64,000 nucleotides of DNA. Origin: an uncultured Bizionia sp. GTDB taxonomy: Bacteria > Bacteroidota > Bacteroidia > Flavobacteriales > Flavobacteriaceae. The stretch is from the NCBI GenBank assembly GCA_947496215.1, contig CANMCF010000001.1:1-64000 (forward strand). The letters run 5' to 3'. Positions 48,649 to 58,676 of this stretch are shown here, piece after piece. A model generated the notes under the pieces. It saw only the letters and a program-made list of their open reading frames with translations, did no database searches and was not told the DNA's origin. Made by a program: the position numbers and the translations under genes. How positions within the stretch are numbered: position 1 is the stretch's first letter; the number at the start of each line of letters is the position of its first letter.

Positions 48649-48744
48649 AGGTCTATATTTGTTGCTTTTTAGTGGCAAGTATTGTTTGTTGTCAATCATT
48701 CCTATAGGGGTACTTTTTCTACATACTCGTTTCATTTGTGCTTT

Positions 48745-50763
48745 TCAATTTGAAATTCGTATGGTCTCTTTTTTTGCTCCCCAATTTTTCAAGGTAACGG
48801 ATTTCCAATGTTTTGGTAGTTGGGGCGTATTGAAAATAACACCATCATTGGTTATTTCTGCTCCACAAAACCCAAACAGCACCGTTTGAAGCATCCCACC
48901 TGCAGCGGTCATGAAATAGGGGTTGTCGTCATAAGCTCCTTCTGCCAACACACCATAGGGTTCTCGTTGATTGGGTTTGTAAGCTTTTTGAAATAATTCC
49001 CACGCCTTTTCTCTCATACCCAACTTGCTATAGATAATGGCATAGATGGAATGTGTCATGGCAGGACCAGAAACATCTACTTTTTCCTGATAGTAGTTTA
49101 GGTTTCTCAACATCGCTTCTTTATCCGTTATCAATTGCAAAGGATAGCTTAGAAGATTTACATCGGCTTGTTTGGTTTGTTCTCCTTTGTAGCCTTTGTA
49201 ATTTTTAATGGTACCATCTTTGAATTTTTCAATGACCAACTTGTTTGACAGTTCTCTCCACTCTGGATTGATGGGCTCGTTTAAAATTTCTGAAGCTTCA
49301 ATGACATGCTTCATAACAGTAATCACTGCGCCATTGGTAAAAGCATTGTTGTCTACATTTTCTGCATATTCATCGGCTCCTACGACATTTAGAATGTGAA
49401 ACTGGCCTCGTTCGTCCCTGGAGCTTCTACTCAACCAAAAATCTGCAATGTCAGTTAAAATAGAATAGGCTTCCTTTCGTAGCCAATCTTCATCTTGAGT
49501 GACGCTGTAATAATTCCATAAGGCCAAACCGACAACTGCGGTGATATGATGCTCAAAAGGACCTGTAAGTGCCCATGTGGGTGTAGATTCTTCACCGAAA
49601 TCGTCTGATTCCCAAGGAAACATGGTGCCGTTGTAACCATAGCTATTCGCTTTTTTATTAGCCGACTCGACATGTTTGATGCGGTAGTCCACCATTGGTT
49701 TGGCAAATTCAGGATTCAGCACCAACAAAGGGGGATACATCCATAATTCACTATCCCAAAAAATATGTCCATAATAGTCCAAATTGGTCAAACCCATGGG
49801 GGGAATGCTATAGCTTGTATTCTTCCTGATGGAGGAGTAGAGGTTGAATAATGCAAAACGTACATCTTTTTGACTGGAGTCATCTCCATCTATGACGATG
49901 TCGGTATTCCAAATGCTTTCCCATGCCTTTTTATGATTTTCAATCAACTTGTCCTTACCTTCGAGCATGGCAAAGATGCATTGTCGTTCTGCTTCAGTTC
50001 GAGGGTCTTGAAAATCGGTTGTCGATACGGTACTGCCTACCAACGAGAAAGTGAATTTCTCTCCCTTTTTCAATCGTATCGTAAAATACTGCTGATAATA
50101 ACCTTTCGACCATTCATTATACAATACTTGTCGAGTATTTTTACCAAAGGTGAAGCCACTGGAAGCTGCCAATGTATGTTTGCCCTTTGGAGAACTTACA
50201 GATGTTGTCAATATGGGGAGTTGCACGTGATCCTTGTTGAAAGTTCTGAACTTGCCTTCTCCCTCTTCAAGGGGAGATTTGATGAGGTGCTTGTTTATGA
50301 TTTTAACTTCAGTGTCTTTTGTCGCTTCAATTTCAATTTCAAACAGAGCAATATGGGGAAGGTGTCTTAAGGCTCTTGTGGTATGGGTTACATTCAACTC
50401 GTCATTTAGGCTGAATTGTGTTGAAAGGACAGCTTCTTTCATATTCAATTGTTGTTTCCAATTATTGATTTGATTGAAATTGGTACTTCGTGCATTGGCA
50501 GTCCTCAATTCTAAATTGGCAAAGTTTATTCCTGGTAGGATGCACTGTACGTCGTCGCTGCCAAATTTATCGAATACTCCATTGAGGATAATTTGTTGTA
50601 TTTCCATTGGTTTGGATGATACTCTAAGCCCAATCATGCCATTTGCCATGGTTGGAGCGCTGTATTTATCAATGGTATTTGCTCGAAGTACCCAGTTGGT
50701 GTCTTGCTGTGCAAGAAGTAAACAGGGAAATATTAAAAATGATAATAATAGAGGAATTTTCAT
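48745..50763 (-). CDS. glycoside hydrolase family 65-like protein
   Basis: IDKYSAPTMANGMIGLR, GHIFWDSELWMYPPLLVLNPEFAKPMVDYRIKH, GADEYAENVDNNAFTN. Confidence 0.87.
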   Translation of the reverse strand: MKIPLLLSFLIFPCLLLAQQDTNWVLRANTIDKYSAPTMANGMIGLRVSSKPMEIQQIILNGVFDKFGSDDVQCILPGINFANLELRTANARSTNFNQINNWKQQLNMKEAVLSTQFSLNDELNVTHTTRALRHLPHIALFEIEIEATKDTEVKIINKHLIKSPLEEGEGKFRTFNKDHVQLPILTTSVSSPKGKHTLAASSGFTFGKNTRQVLYNEWSKGYYQQYFTIRLKKGEKFTFSLVGSTVSTTDFQDPRTEAERQCIFAMLEGKDKLIENHKKAWESIWNTDIVIDGDDSSQKDVRFALFNLYSSIRKNTSYSIPPMGLTNLDYYGHIFWDSELWMYPPLLVLNPEFAKPMVDYRIKHVESANKKANSYGYNGTMFPWESDDFGEESTPTWALTGPFEHHITAVVGLALWNYYSVTQDEDWLRKEAYSILTDIADFWLSRSSRDERGQFHILNVVGADEYAENVDNNAFTNGAVITVMKHVIEASEILNEPINPEWRELSNKLVIEKFKDGTIKNYKGYKGEQTKQADVNLLSYPLQLITDKEAMLRNLNYYQEKVDVSGPAMTHSIYAIIYSKLGMREKAWELFQKAYKPNQREPYGVLAEGAYDDNPYFMTAAGGMLQTVLFGFCGAEITNDGVIFNTPQLPKHWKSVTLKNWGAKKETIRISN

Positions 50764-50932
50764 ATACTTGTATTTAAGGGGGTTATATGATAAGTAGAAG
50801 AGAAGGGGGGCTATGTTTTTTTGTTACATATGAATTTGTTTAATTGTTATGGTGAACTTATGATGCTTAAAGATAAGCAACCTATTTGCAACACAGTATT
50901 TTTTTAGAATTTATGTGTGTGAAATAGCAATG

Positions 50933-51829
50933 CTATCTACTTTTTCCAATGGAATCATTTAAATTGTACATTTTGCATAGTTCATGCATTTTTTTTGAAA
51001 AGGCCTTTTTATAAAAGTTTGGCATTCCAGAATCATTTTTGAAGTAGTTGAGATATCTATTTTCCAATTCTGGGTAATGTTTTTTAATTGCGTTTAGCAT
51101 CAAAGTTTTACTATCTGCTTTGCCGTTTCCAAATAAAGTGATGGTTGCTGGCAACACATAATTTACATTACTTTTTTTAAATGTGGAAAAAAGCAAGTTC
51201 AAATGTTCCGTGGTATCAGATATGAAAGGTAGCAACGGCATTAGACTAACACCGGTCAAGAAGCCTTCATCAAGCGTTTTGTTCAAGGCAATGAGTCTTT
51301 TGGATGGAGCAGTAGCTCCTTTCTCGAATATTTTGGCAACATCGTCATCCAATGTCGAAAAAGAGAAAGAGACAATTGTACCTCCATCCAAGCGATTGGT
51401 CAGATCTGTTGGGAGTATGGCTGTTTGATCTATTTGATGAAGTAAGTCGAAATCCCTTTCGATCAAATCGGATTTTGTGATGATGTGGACAGGGAACCTA
51501 TGTTTGGCTATGACTTCCAGTGCAGCCCTTGTCAATTGATATTTGCCTTCTATTTGAAGATAAGGATCCGTTGCGGAAGAGAGTACGATAATGCCATGTT
51601 GATTCTTTTTTGCCCTATTGTATAGTTGACGATCCAATATTTCAATGGCATTTGTTTTTACCGATAGACTTTCTTCGAGGTTGGTTCCATATTTGCTTCC
51701 TCTTATGTAGCAGTACAAGCAATTGAAAGAACAACTGCTGTATAGGTTGAGCGTGTAGTCGTCCAAGAACCAACTGTCCCTTTTCTTGGTTTTGTTTAAA
51801 ACAGATTTTACTTCAATTTCCCTTGGCAT
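50933..51829 (-). CDS. SPL-type radical SAM protein
   Basis: LYSSCSFNCLYCYIRGSKYG (CxxxCxxC). Confidence 0.88.
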   Translation of the reverse strand: MPREIEVKSVLNKTKKRDSWFLDDYTLNLYSSCSFNCLYCYIRGSKYGTNLEESLSVKTNAIEILDRQLYNRAKKNQHGIIVLSSATDPYLQIEGKYQLTRAALEVIAKHRFPVHIITKSDLIERDFDLLHQIDQTAILPTDLTNRLDGGTIVSFSFSTLDDDVAKIFEKGATAPSKRLIALNKTLDEGFLTGVSLMPLLPFISDTTEHLNLLFSTFKKSNVNYVLPATITLFGNGKADSKTLMLNAIKKHYPELENRYLNYFKNDSGMPNFYKKAFSKKMHELCKMYNLNDSIGKSR

Positions 51830-52535
51830 ATGTATTTCTGTTTAGACCGATCGCAATTTTCGCCCTGAACCAATTGGCTACTCGATCGGTATTTTCTATT
51901 TCAGTTTTGAAGTGCTCTATGATTTCCGGATGAAATTTGGCTGTTGTCTTGGCTGCCCAACCAATACCTTGCCTTATTTCCTTGTCTTTGGTGTTGGCCA
52001 TGGACAATAGTATCTTGAATATCGTTTTTGCGTTGTTTGCATCCAACCCTTTTTTTATGGCATAGTGAGCTCCAGCTCCCAAAGAGCGAATTACCCAATT
52101 GGTTTCATGCTTGAACAACTTTCTTATTTCTGGAATGGTAATTTGTGGTTGGAATAGCAATGAATAGCCGAATACACGTTCTCCTATGATGTCGCATACA
52201 TACCAAATGTCTGCATCGGCAACATACTCAGTTGCCTTGTCCATGGATTCTAAAAAATGGTCTTGCAATCGTTTTTGTAACATGATTCCCAAGATGACAT
52301 TGCCACCTTCGGTCCTCATAGATTGAATTTCATCACAAAAGGGAATTTGCTCCTCTTCTTGCAACCGCAAGTGAAATTGTTCTGCACAGTATTCCAAAAG
52401 TGGAAACTTGACCTTTTGGGAAAGGATGAGCGTATGTAATAGCTCTATGCAACTTGCCAAGCCTCTAGAATGATATTCTTCAATGCACTTTATTATTCGT
52501 TTATTGACTTCTGATTTTCTAGTAATTACCTTCAA
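51813..52535 (-). CDS. AlkD-like HEAT-repeat DNA alkylation repair protein
   Basis: HEAT-like architecture, NWVIRSLGAGAHYAIKKG, IRQGIGWAAKTTAKFHPE. Confidence 0.7.
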   Translation of the reverse strand: MKVITRKSEVNKRIIKCIEEYHSRGLASCIELLHTLILSQKVKFPLLEYCAEQFHLRLQEEEQIPFCDEIQSMRTEGGNVILGIMLQKRLQDHFLESMDKATEYVADADIWYVCDIIGERVFGYSLLFQPQITIPEIRKLFKHETNWVIRSLGAGAHYAIKKGLDANNAKTIFKILLSMANTKDKEIRQGIGWAAKTTAKFHPEIIEHFKTEIENTDRVANWFRAKIAIGLNRNTYAKGN

Positions 52536-52580
52536 TTTATTTCCAGTTTAAGCCTTTTGGGGCAAGTATTAAAGCTAATG

Positions 52581-53057
52581 CTATTTTTCTGATTCCAATA
52601 CCATCTTCTTGATTAAGGTGATCTGCCCCAAATGATAATAACTGTGTTCTATCATTGCCTCGATGTTTCTTAGGTAAGTTCCATATTTCTCGTCTACGAA
52701 CATTCGATCCCATTTTTCATCTGGTATGGATTCTATTGATCGAGCTAATTGCTCTGCGTTGTCCAAGAAGGTATTCAAAAGCAATTCCCAAGCTTTTTGA
52801 GATTCGATGGGAGCGAGGTCAAAACTATATTTATCCTTGATTTCCAATGGGCCACCATTGAATACATTCAATACCCCAGACATGTAATAATCGATATGGA
52901 AGGTAAGAGCAGCTATTGTATTCAAAGACCCAATTTTCATCGTAGCTTGTTCCCAAGTCAAGTTGGACAATTGATCCTTGTAATTGGTATTGGCGATCCA
53001 GAGACCATTTAAAGTGACTTCTCTGAACCGGTTGGCAATCTGTTTTGTTCGTCCCAT
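52581..53057 (-). CDS. DinB-family (DUF1572-like) protein
   Basis: ALTFHIDYYMSGVLNVF, IEAMIEHSYYHLGQITLIKKM. Confidence 0.75.
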   Translation of the reverse strand: MGRTKQIANRFREVTLNGLWIANTNYKDQLSNLTWEQATMKIGSLNTIAALTFHIDYYMSGVLNVFNGGPLEIKDKYSFDLAPIESQKAWELLLNTFLDNAEQLARSIESIPDEKWDRMFVDEKYGTYLRNIEAMIEHSYYHLGQITLIKKMVLESEK

Positions 53058-53163
53058 TGTTTGCTTTCTTAATATGGTAGGAAATTTGTAAGGGACAAGT
53101 TAACGAAAAGTAACGAATTCAAAATTTGATTACTTTGGTTTTCCAGCATTGCAAAAAACGGAT

Positions 53164-53799
53164 CTATTCATAGTCTGGTATGTTTTTTCCTAGGATGAGG
53201 TTGCGTCTTAGGGTTAAAATACCATTTTCCATTTTTGGTGTCACAATCCCCGAACCACCACGATTTTTCAATGCTTTTCTTTTATCGGCAGTCAAAAGCG
53301 GATCATCATCAAAAAAATAGGACTCTATGTAATATGGGTTTGTGTTTGGTTCTTTTACGGTGACGTGTATATGTGCAGGCTCTGTGCTATTTGGATATGC
53401 TACAGGACGAAAAGTATGAAACGCATATTTCCCATCTTTGCCCGTTTTAATCCACCCACGAGCAATCCCATGGTTTTTTGCCCAACCTTCTTCATTGCCT
53501 TTGGTTTCATAGATACCCTGTCTGTTGGTGTGGTATATGTATACGATAACGTTCTCAGCTGGTGTTTTTCCATCTTTTTTGAAAATGGTTCCGGTAATTG
53601 CCAATTTTGGGATGTTTTCCTCAAAGCCAGGGAGCGTGTCCTTGAATTCAAGCTTTTTGTTGCCATATTCAAAGATGGCTTCGCAACCTTGACAAAGATC
53701 TCCGATATTTTGTTTTGCCTTTTTGCTTTCTTGTCCAGTACAATTAAAAAGCATCAGTAGGATGAAAACTGTCGATATTTTGTTTTTTGGATGCCACAT
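53164..53799 (-). CDS. intradiol ring-cleavage dioxygenase-like lipoprotein
   Basis: LAITGTIFKKDGKTPAENVIVYIYHTNRQGIYETKG...HTFRPVAYPNSTEPAHIHVTVKEP. Confidence 0.82.
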   Translation of the reverse strand: MWHPKNKISTVFILLMLFNCTGQESKKAKQNIGDLCQGCEAIFEYGNKKLEFKDTLPGFEENIPKLAITGTIFKKDGKTPAENVIVYIYHTNRQGIYETKGNEEGWAKNHGIARGWIKTGKDGKYAFHTFRPVAYPNSTEPAHIHVTVKEPNTNPYYIESYFFDDDPLLTADKRKALKNRGGSGIVTPKMENGILTLRRNLILGKNIPDYE

Positions 53800-53802
53800 A
53801 TC

Positions 53803-54795
53803 TCATTCAATTATTATTTTTTTTGACAAAGGTCCGTCTAGGTTGGTTATCTTCAAGAAATAGATGCCAGCATTGAATTTAGATACATCGACATCACTCT
53901 TGCCATTTAAAGTTTTCCGGTAGATGTATTTTCCTGTATTGTCGATTAAGGACAAATTGAATGCTTCCTTTGTTTTGTTCTCTATTGTTAATTTGTCATT
54001 TGAAGGATTGGGATAGACAGAAAGTCGTTTTTCGAAGTTTGGTGTTTCCGGAACACTCAATACCGTGCAATCACGAACCAGGTCAAATTTGGTTTGTAAG
54101 GAATCTATGGGTTCGATCTGGGCATTTGCATGGGTTCTTACAGAAACCCTGAAGGATGGGATTCCGAAAGGATCAGTTGGTTGGGATACCTTTACAAAAG
54201 CAAAGAGTGAAGAGGTTCCGTTGGAATTGCATCTCGTATCTGCACCTACCATTTTAGCACCTTGAAGAGCAGCCATCAGTTTACAGGCGAGGTCTCCTTG
54301 CTCATTTAAAAATTGAGTTTCCATATTGTCCAATACTTCTTGGCCCAACAAGATGTTGCCTTGAATGGAATAATTAGGACCGGTTACGTGTCCCTTGTAA
54401 TTATCTGTTGATGTTCCCGTATGCGCTGCAGTAGATGGACTGTCGTTGACAATTGCTGCAATTCCATATTGTCTGATCTCTGGTTGAGATGAGACATCGT
54501 TGGCTATTAACCATTGAATGATTTGATTGGGAGTGTCTCCAGCGAGCATTCTGTTGGTTGCATTGTTTTGGTTAACTGTAGAATAGTATGCTTGGGTATT
54601 TATGGCTCCTACGTTGGAAACTAATTCTCCAAGGAAATCATCGTCTGAAAGATTGGTTTGGAACAAATCCACATATGAAGCTCTTGCACTGCCTACCTCT
54701 CCTGTTTGGCTATCTACGGCTATGATTGAAAAAGTGTCTTGACACTTGACGATTTGAATGGTGAAGACGAAACTTAGCATTAAGGGAATAATCAT
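53803..54795 (-). CDS. DUF1028 protein with T9SS sorting domain
   Basis: TFSIIAVDSQTGEVGSARAS; C-terminal VYPNPSNDKLTIENKTKEAFNLSLIDNTGK. Confidence 0.82.
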   Translation of the reverse strand: MIIPLMLSFVFTIQIVKCQDTFSIIAVDSQTGEVGSARASYVDLFQTNLSDDDFLGELVSNVGAINTQAYYSTVNQNNATNRMLAGDTPNQIIQWLIANDVSSQPEIRQYGIAAIVNDSPSTAAHTGTSTDNYKGHVTGPNYSIQGNILLGQEVLDNMETQFLNEQGDLACKLMAALQGAKMVGADTRCNSNGTSSLFAFVKVSQPTDPFGIPSFRVSVRTHANAQIEPIDSLQTKFDLVRDCTVLSVPETPNFEKRLSVYPNPSNDKLTIENKTKEAFNLSLIDNTGKYIYRKTLNGKSDVDVSKFNAGIYFLKITNLDGPLSKKIIIE

Positions 54796-54925
54796 TTTTT
54801 GACTTCATAAGTATTTGGCTTTAAGTGATTTGTTAAGTTTTTGAATCAAATTTGAGTATTTTGAAATTGAAAAACAATTTGAATGTCACATTGTAACAAC
54901 CTTTTGTAAGAATGTAGCGGAGTTT

Positions 54926-56002
54926 TTAATTTGATAATTTTCTCATTATCCATTCCAAAGGGCCTATTGTTTTATATTTCAGCCATACCTTGGCAAACAA
55001 AATGCATAACAGGCTAAATAGGAGTGCATATAGGATGGAGAATTCCAGGGTGTATTCTCCTAATTCCTTGTAACCAACAATTTCAATGATTCCCATTCCA
55101 ATGACAACGTGAGCAACATAGAAGCTCAAGGCCAATTGCCCTGTCTTTGATAAGGATCTGATGATGATGTTGTTTTTTAATTTTTTGGAAACCAAGATAG
55201 AGAGTGAAATGACAAATATGGCAATGCAACTTCCCGTAAGCATGTAAATGGGCAATGGAGGCATTGGACTGGTTCCAAAAACTAAGGAAAGTTCTGAAGC
55301 TATATCTGAATCCCCGTTGGACAAAAGGGAAATGAAACCTACGGATATGAGGTTTAGGAGGATGAAAAGAGACAGACTGATCCAAAGAGATTTTTTTATG
55401 AAGACATCGTCATTCAAATCCTGTTTCCCAAACCACAAACCAATGAGCATAAATGCAGTCCAGGGAAATACTGGATGAAATCCATTGTAGAACAAGTTGT
55501 TTAAAAAGCCACTAAAAGTCCAAAAATCGATATATTCAAAAGTTGTGAAATTCCAATTAGAGTCATAACTGAGAATGGTCATCAATAGGGGGTAGACAAG
55601 TATGAGGAGTAGTGCAGATACCAAAACTCTATTCGGATTGCTTCGAACCAATAGAAGAGTCAACAGCATATAGATACCATAAAAGTGCAAGATGTCTGCC
55701 GGCCAAATGAAAAGGTAGGACAATCCTATTATGAAAAGCAATAGAGCTCTTTTGACAATCTTGATTTGAGAGTGTCTCAGCTTTGCGTCGTCATTGTTTT
55801 CGATGGCTCTATTGGTCATAAAAGCAATGCCTACACCAGCCAATACAACAAATGTAGCTGCTGCCTTACCATCTAGGGCAGAGACAATTGTTTGCAACCA
55901 ATTCGATCCTTTTTGTCCAAACACCATCTTGAAGTTGACTATGATCATGCCAATTATGGCTATGGCCCTTGCGACATCAATTCCTATTATACGTTGATTC
56001 AT
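54926..56002 (-). CDS. DUF418 / heparan-glucosaminide acetyltransferase-like membrane protein
   Basis: RIIGIDVARAIAIIGMIIVNF, multiple TM segments. Confidence 0.8.
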   Translation of the reverse strand: MNQRIIGIDVARAIAIIGMIIVNFKMVFGQKGSNWLQTIVSALDGKAAATFVVLAGVGIAFMTNRAIENNDDAKLRHSQIKIVKRALLLFIIGLSYLFIWPADILHFYGIYMLLTLLLVRSNPNRVLVSALLLILVYPLLMTILSYDSNWNFTTFEYIDFWTFSGFLNNLFYNGFHPVFPWTAFMLIGLWFGKQDLNDDVFIKKSLWISLSLFILLNLISVGFISLLSNGDSDIASELSLVFGTSPMPPLPIYMLTGSCIAIFVISLSILVSKKLKNNIIIRSLSKTGQLALSFYVAHVVIGMGIIEIVGYKELGEYTLEFSILYALLFSLLCILFAKVWLKYKTIGPLEWIMRKLSN

Positions 56003-56099
56003 TGATTTAAATACGTTCTTCTATACTATAAAAGACATTAATTTACATCAAAAGGTTGCTTGAAGTTTGATTTTTTTTTCAAAAAATGTGTGTTTTGGG

Positions 56100-57050
56100 T
56101 TAATCATTCATTAAAATAACTTTCAAATCTGGATAATTCTGCCTTAGTTCCTTTTCCAGTCCTATCACATGGGAAGCTCCAACGATGACAATGTTTCTTT
56201 TATGATCATTCATTGAAACTTGTGTGGCAATATTCTTTGCCATTCTGGCATTGCGCTCATTCCAATAGCGTTCTCCATCGGTACAGCCTTCAGTTTTAAT
56301 GGCAACATAGGAGAAAGCACTAAGCTTGTCCAAACGTTTAAGTTTTTTTCGTTTGTTTACATGCCTACCCAATCTTCTGAAAATGGCTGGCAATATCGAA
56401 TTGTTGTAGTCACGCTTGTTCATTATGCTGTTTATTTTGTTATTGCCATTGTTGCGTCCTTCCATTGCACATTTCTTCCAAGCAAGGTGGTATTTGTCAT
56501 TGGTCTGTTGGTCGTCCATAGGTGTCAATGTCTTTATGTTCAGGGCAAGTGCCAAGGGCATTGATAAATCTCCATCTACATGGCGTGTAGGCTTTTTTTG
56601 CCCTTCAATGCCATGTGATTTTATGTATTTGTAAAAAGCATGATTGGGTTCGTTTCTTAAATAGGCAAAACAAGTGATTAGATAGTTTAAATCTGCAATG
56701 GATAGATTTTCGAAGGGTTTGCTCAGAGTGATGTTGAATTTTATGTTGTCAAAACTGAATGACCTCTGGAGTGAATCGGACAATTTGTAAAAGGTACTGT
56801 AATTCTTGGACCAGCCATTTTTTAGGTAGTTCCAACTGATCGAATCGTTGGGCATCGGGCTTTCTACGTAGATGGCCTGTGGATTATATTTTTTTGCATA
56901 TTTCAACATTGGTTTGTAACTGTGTTTTACAATTTTTGGTACAGTATGCATCGTACCTATGATGAGGACTTCTTTTTGTTTGCTGTCTTGTGCAAAAATG
57001 AATGGAATGATAGAATAAAAAGTAACGAGAAGTGCAATTGTCGATTTCAT
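56100..57050 (-). CDS. DUF5694/TraB-like secreted protein
   Basis: EVLIIGTMHTVP...RNIVIVGASHVIGLEKEL. Confidence 0.75.
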   Translation of the reverse strand: MKSTIALLVTFYSIIPFIFAQDSKQKEVLIIGTMHTVPKIVKHSYKPMLKYAKKYNPQAIYVESPMPNDSISWNYLKNGWSKNYSTFYKLSDSLQRSFSFDNIKFNITLSKPFENLSIADLNYLITCFAYLRNEPNHAFYKYIKSHGIEGQKKPTRHVDGDLSMPLALALNIKTLTPMDDQQTNDKYHLAWKKCAMEGRNNGNNKINSIMNKRDYNNSILPAIFRRLGRHVNKRKKLKRLDKLSAFSYVAIKTEGCTDGERYWNERNARMAKNIATQVSMNDHKRNIVIVGASHVIGLEKELRQNYPDLKVILMND

Positions 57051-57145
57051 GATTTATTATTTTTAGGTTAAAAATTCTAAAGCCAAAAATAATATCACAA
57101 GATGCAATAGATTAAGTTATATCTGAGGATTGGGGTGAAACATGA

Positions 57146-58087
57146 CTATGTTGTGGTGAAATCAACCATAGTTTTTACTTTTGTCAGATAGGTTTTGGAA
57201 ACAGGTATTTCAATGCTATGGGAGAGTATCAGCAAATGTTTGTTTTTTTCTGTTTTCCATTGTTGAAAATGGAAAGGATTGACCAAGTAGGAGCGATGGG
57301 TACGTAACAATTCTGGAAACAATTCTGCCACCAAGGAAAGTTTATTTCTAATTAGATTCTTTTTCAAGATATTGTTGGATATGTAAAATATTTCAATGTA
57401 ATTGTCAGATGCTTTTATGCAAATCAATTCATTTGAAAATAAGCGTAAACTTTCGTAATTACCTTCTCCTTCAATTTCTATTTTCTGTTCTTCTTGCTTT
57501 TTGCCTTTGTATTTTCCAAAGGCATACCTCCCAATGACAATAATGGGGACAATTGTTACGAGGGCAGGAAGTAGAATGTGTCTTAAATGAAACCAAAAGG
57601 TATAAGGGTTTGGCTCACCAAGGACTACGACATATAGGTAAAAGAGCCTTAGTAGCAGGATGCCTACGATACAAAACAGTGAGATAAACAATACTTCCTG
57701 ATTAATGGTCCAAACGGTATTGTTCTTTTTAAATAAATAGTACTGAAAAGGTAAAAAGGATAAATAGCATAAAGCGCCAAGAAAGGCATATAAAGGCAAG
57801 TATACCAGTTTTTCTATGTTTTCAAATTCATTTACATCCAATGGCTCTGTAAAATATAGAAATATAAAAACCCAAATGGCCAAAGCCAAAGCAATGATGA
57901 AATGGTGACTTGGAGTGGGATCAAAAGGATATTTATTCTTTAAAAACATAGTCTTTGTCAAAAAAGGAGCAAATCTAATACTTATAGCCAAAAAACGCTT
58001 CTTGATTTTTACAATTCCCCATTGAATTGTCTTTTTAGTCTCCTTACAAATCGATTGTAAGCATTTGAAAGTTTTCATTTCAATCAA
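57146..58087 (-). CDS. membrane-bound LytTR family DNA-binding regulator
   Basis: TM helices; ELICIKASDNYIEIFY...LLRTHRSYLVNP...IPVSKTYL. Confidence 0.85.
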   Translation of the reverse strand: MIEMKTFKCLQSICKETKKTIQWGIVKIKKRFLAISIRFAPFLTKTMFLKNKYPFDPTPSHHFIIALALAIWVFIFLYFTEPLDVNEFENIEKLVYLPLYAFLGALCYLSFLPFQYYLFKKNNTVWTINQEVLFISLFCIVGILLLRLFYLYVVVLGEPNPYTFWFHLRHILLPALVTIVPIIVIGRYAFGKYKGKKQEEQKIEIEGEGNYESLRLFSNELICIKASDNYIEIFYISNNILKKNLIRNKLSLVAELFPELLRTHRSYLVNPFHFQQWKTEKNKHLLILSHSIEIPVSKTYLTKVKTMVDFTTT

Positions 58088-58172
58088 AAAGTCAAAGAGA
58101 GTTAAAATGAAGAAGACATCAAAATCATTGTTTTTGATGCCCTCTTCGTAAAAAAATCAGTTGGTTAAATTG

Positions 58173-58613
58173 TTAAGAAATCCAGCCATTGGCCATTGAT
58201 CTCTTGGAGTAAAAATATAGAAATACTCCAATAACTAAAATAATTATTGGAAAAATGATTGCTATGCTTCCCATAAGCTCTACCGAATCGCTTATGAATA
58301 CGTTATGAATCATTTGAACGATAATTCCTATCAAGGAAATAAGGAACAAAGGAATGGCCAAACGCTTTTTTAATATGAGTGCGATACTTGCCAACAATCC
58401 AAAGAACACGGCAACTGCAAATGCAGACATTGCCCAAGAAGGTGTATTGATTGCCATTTCCAAAGCTTCTTCGCTCGGCATGCCGGCTTTGAAGGCATCG
58501 GTTTGATATGCTTGTTGCAAATATTGATTAACACCCATTGCATTCCAAATGATGGCAATAACGGCAATAATCCAAAATACTACGGGTACTTTTTGTGATG
58601 TGGAATCGGTCAT
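58173..58613 (-). CDS. four-TM hypothetical membrane protein
   Basis: ORF 146 aa, hydrophobic segments. Confidence 0.7.
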   Translation of the reverse strand: MTDSTSQKVPVVFWIIAVIAIIWNAMGVNQYLQQAYQTDAFKAGMPSEEALEMAINTPSWAMSAFAVAVFFGLLASIALILKKRLAIPLFLISLIGIIVQMIHNVFISDSVELMGSIAIIFPIIILVIGVFLYFYSKRSMANGWIS

Positions 58614-58676
58614 AATTTCAGTTTTGGTTGGTTTAATAGATATACAATGTATAAAATTTTTGCCAAATGTGTTTTA

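Noticed and set aside
44470-50797. Antisense ORFs within the GH31/GH3/GH65 genes
   Set aside because: Shadow ORFs opposite well-supported glycosidases.
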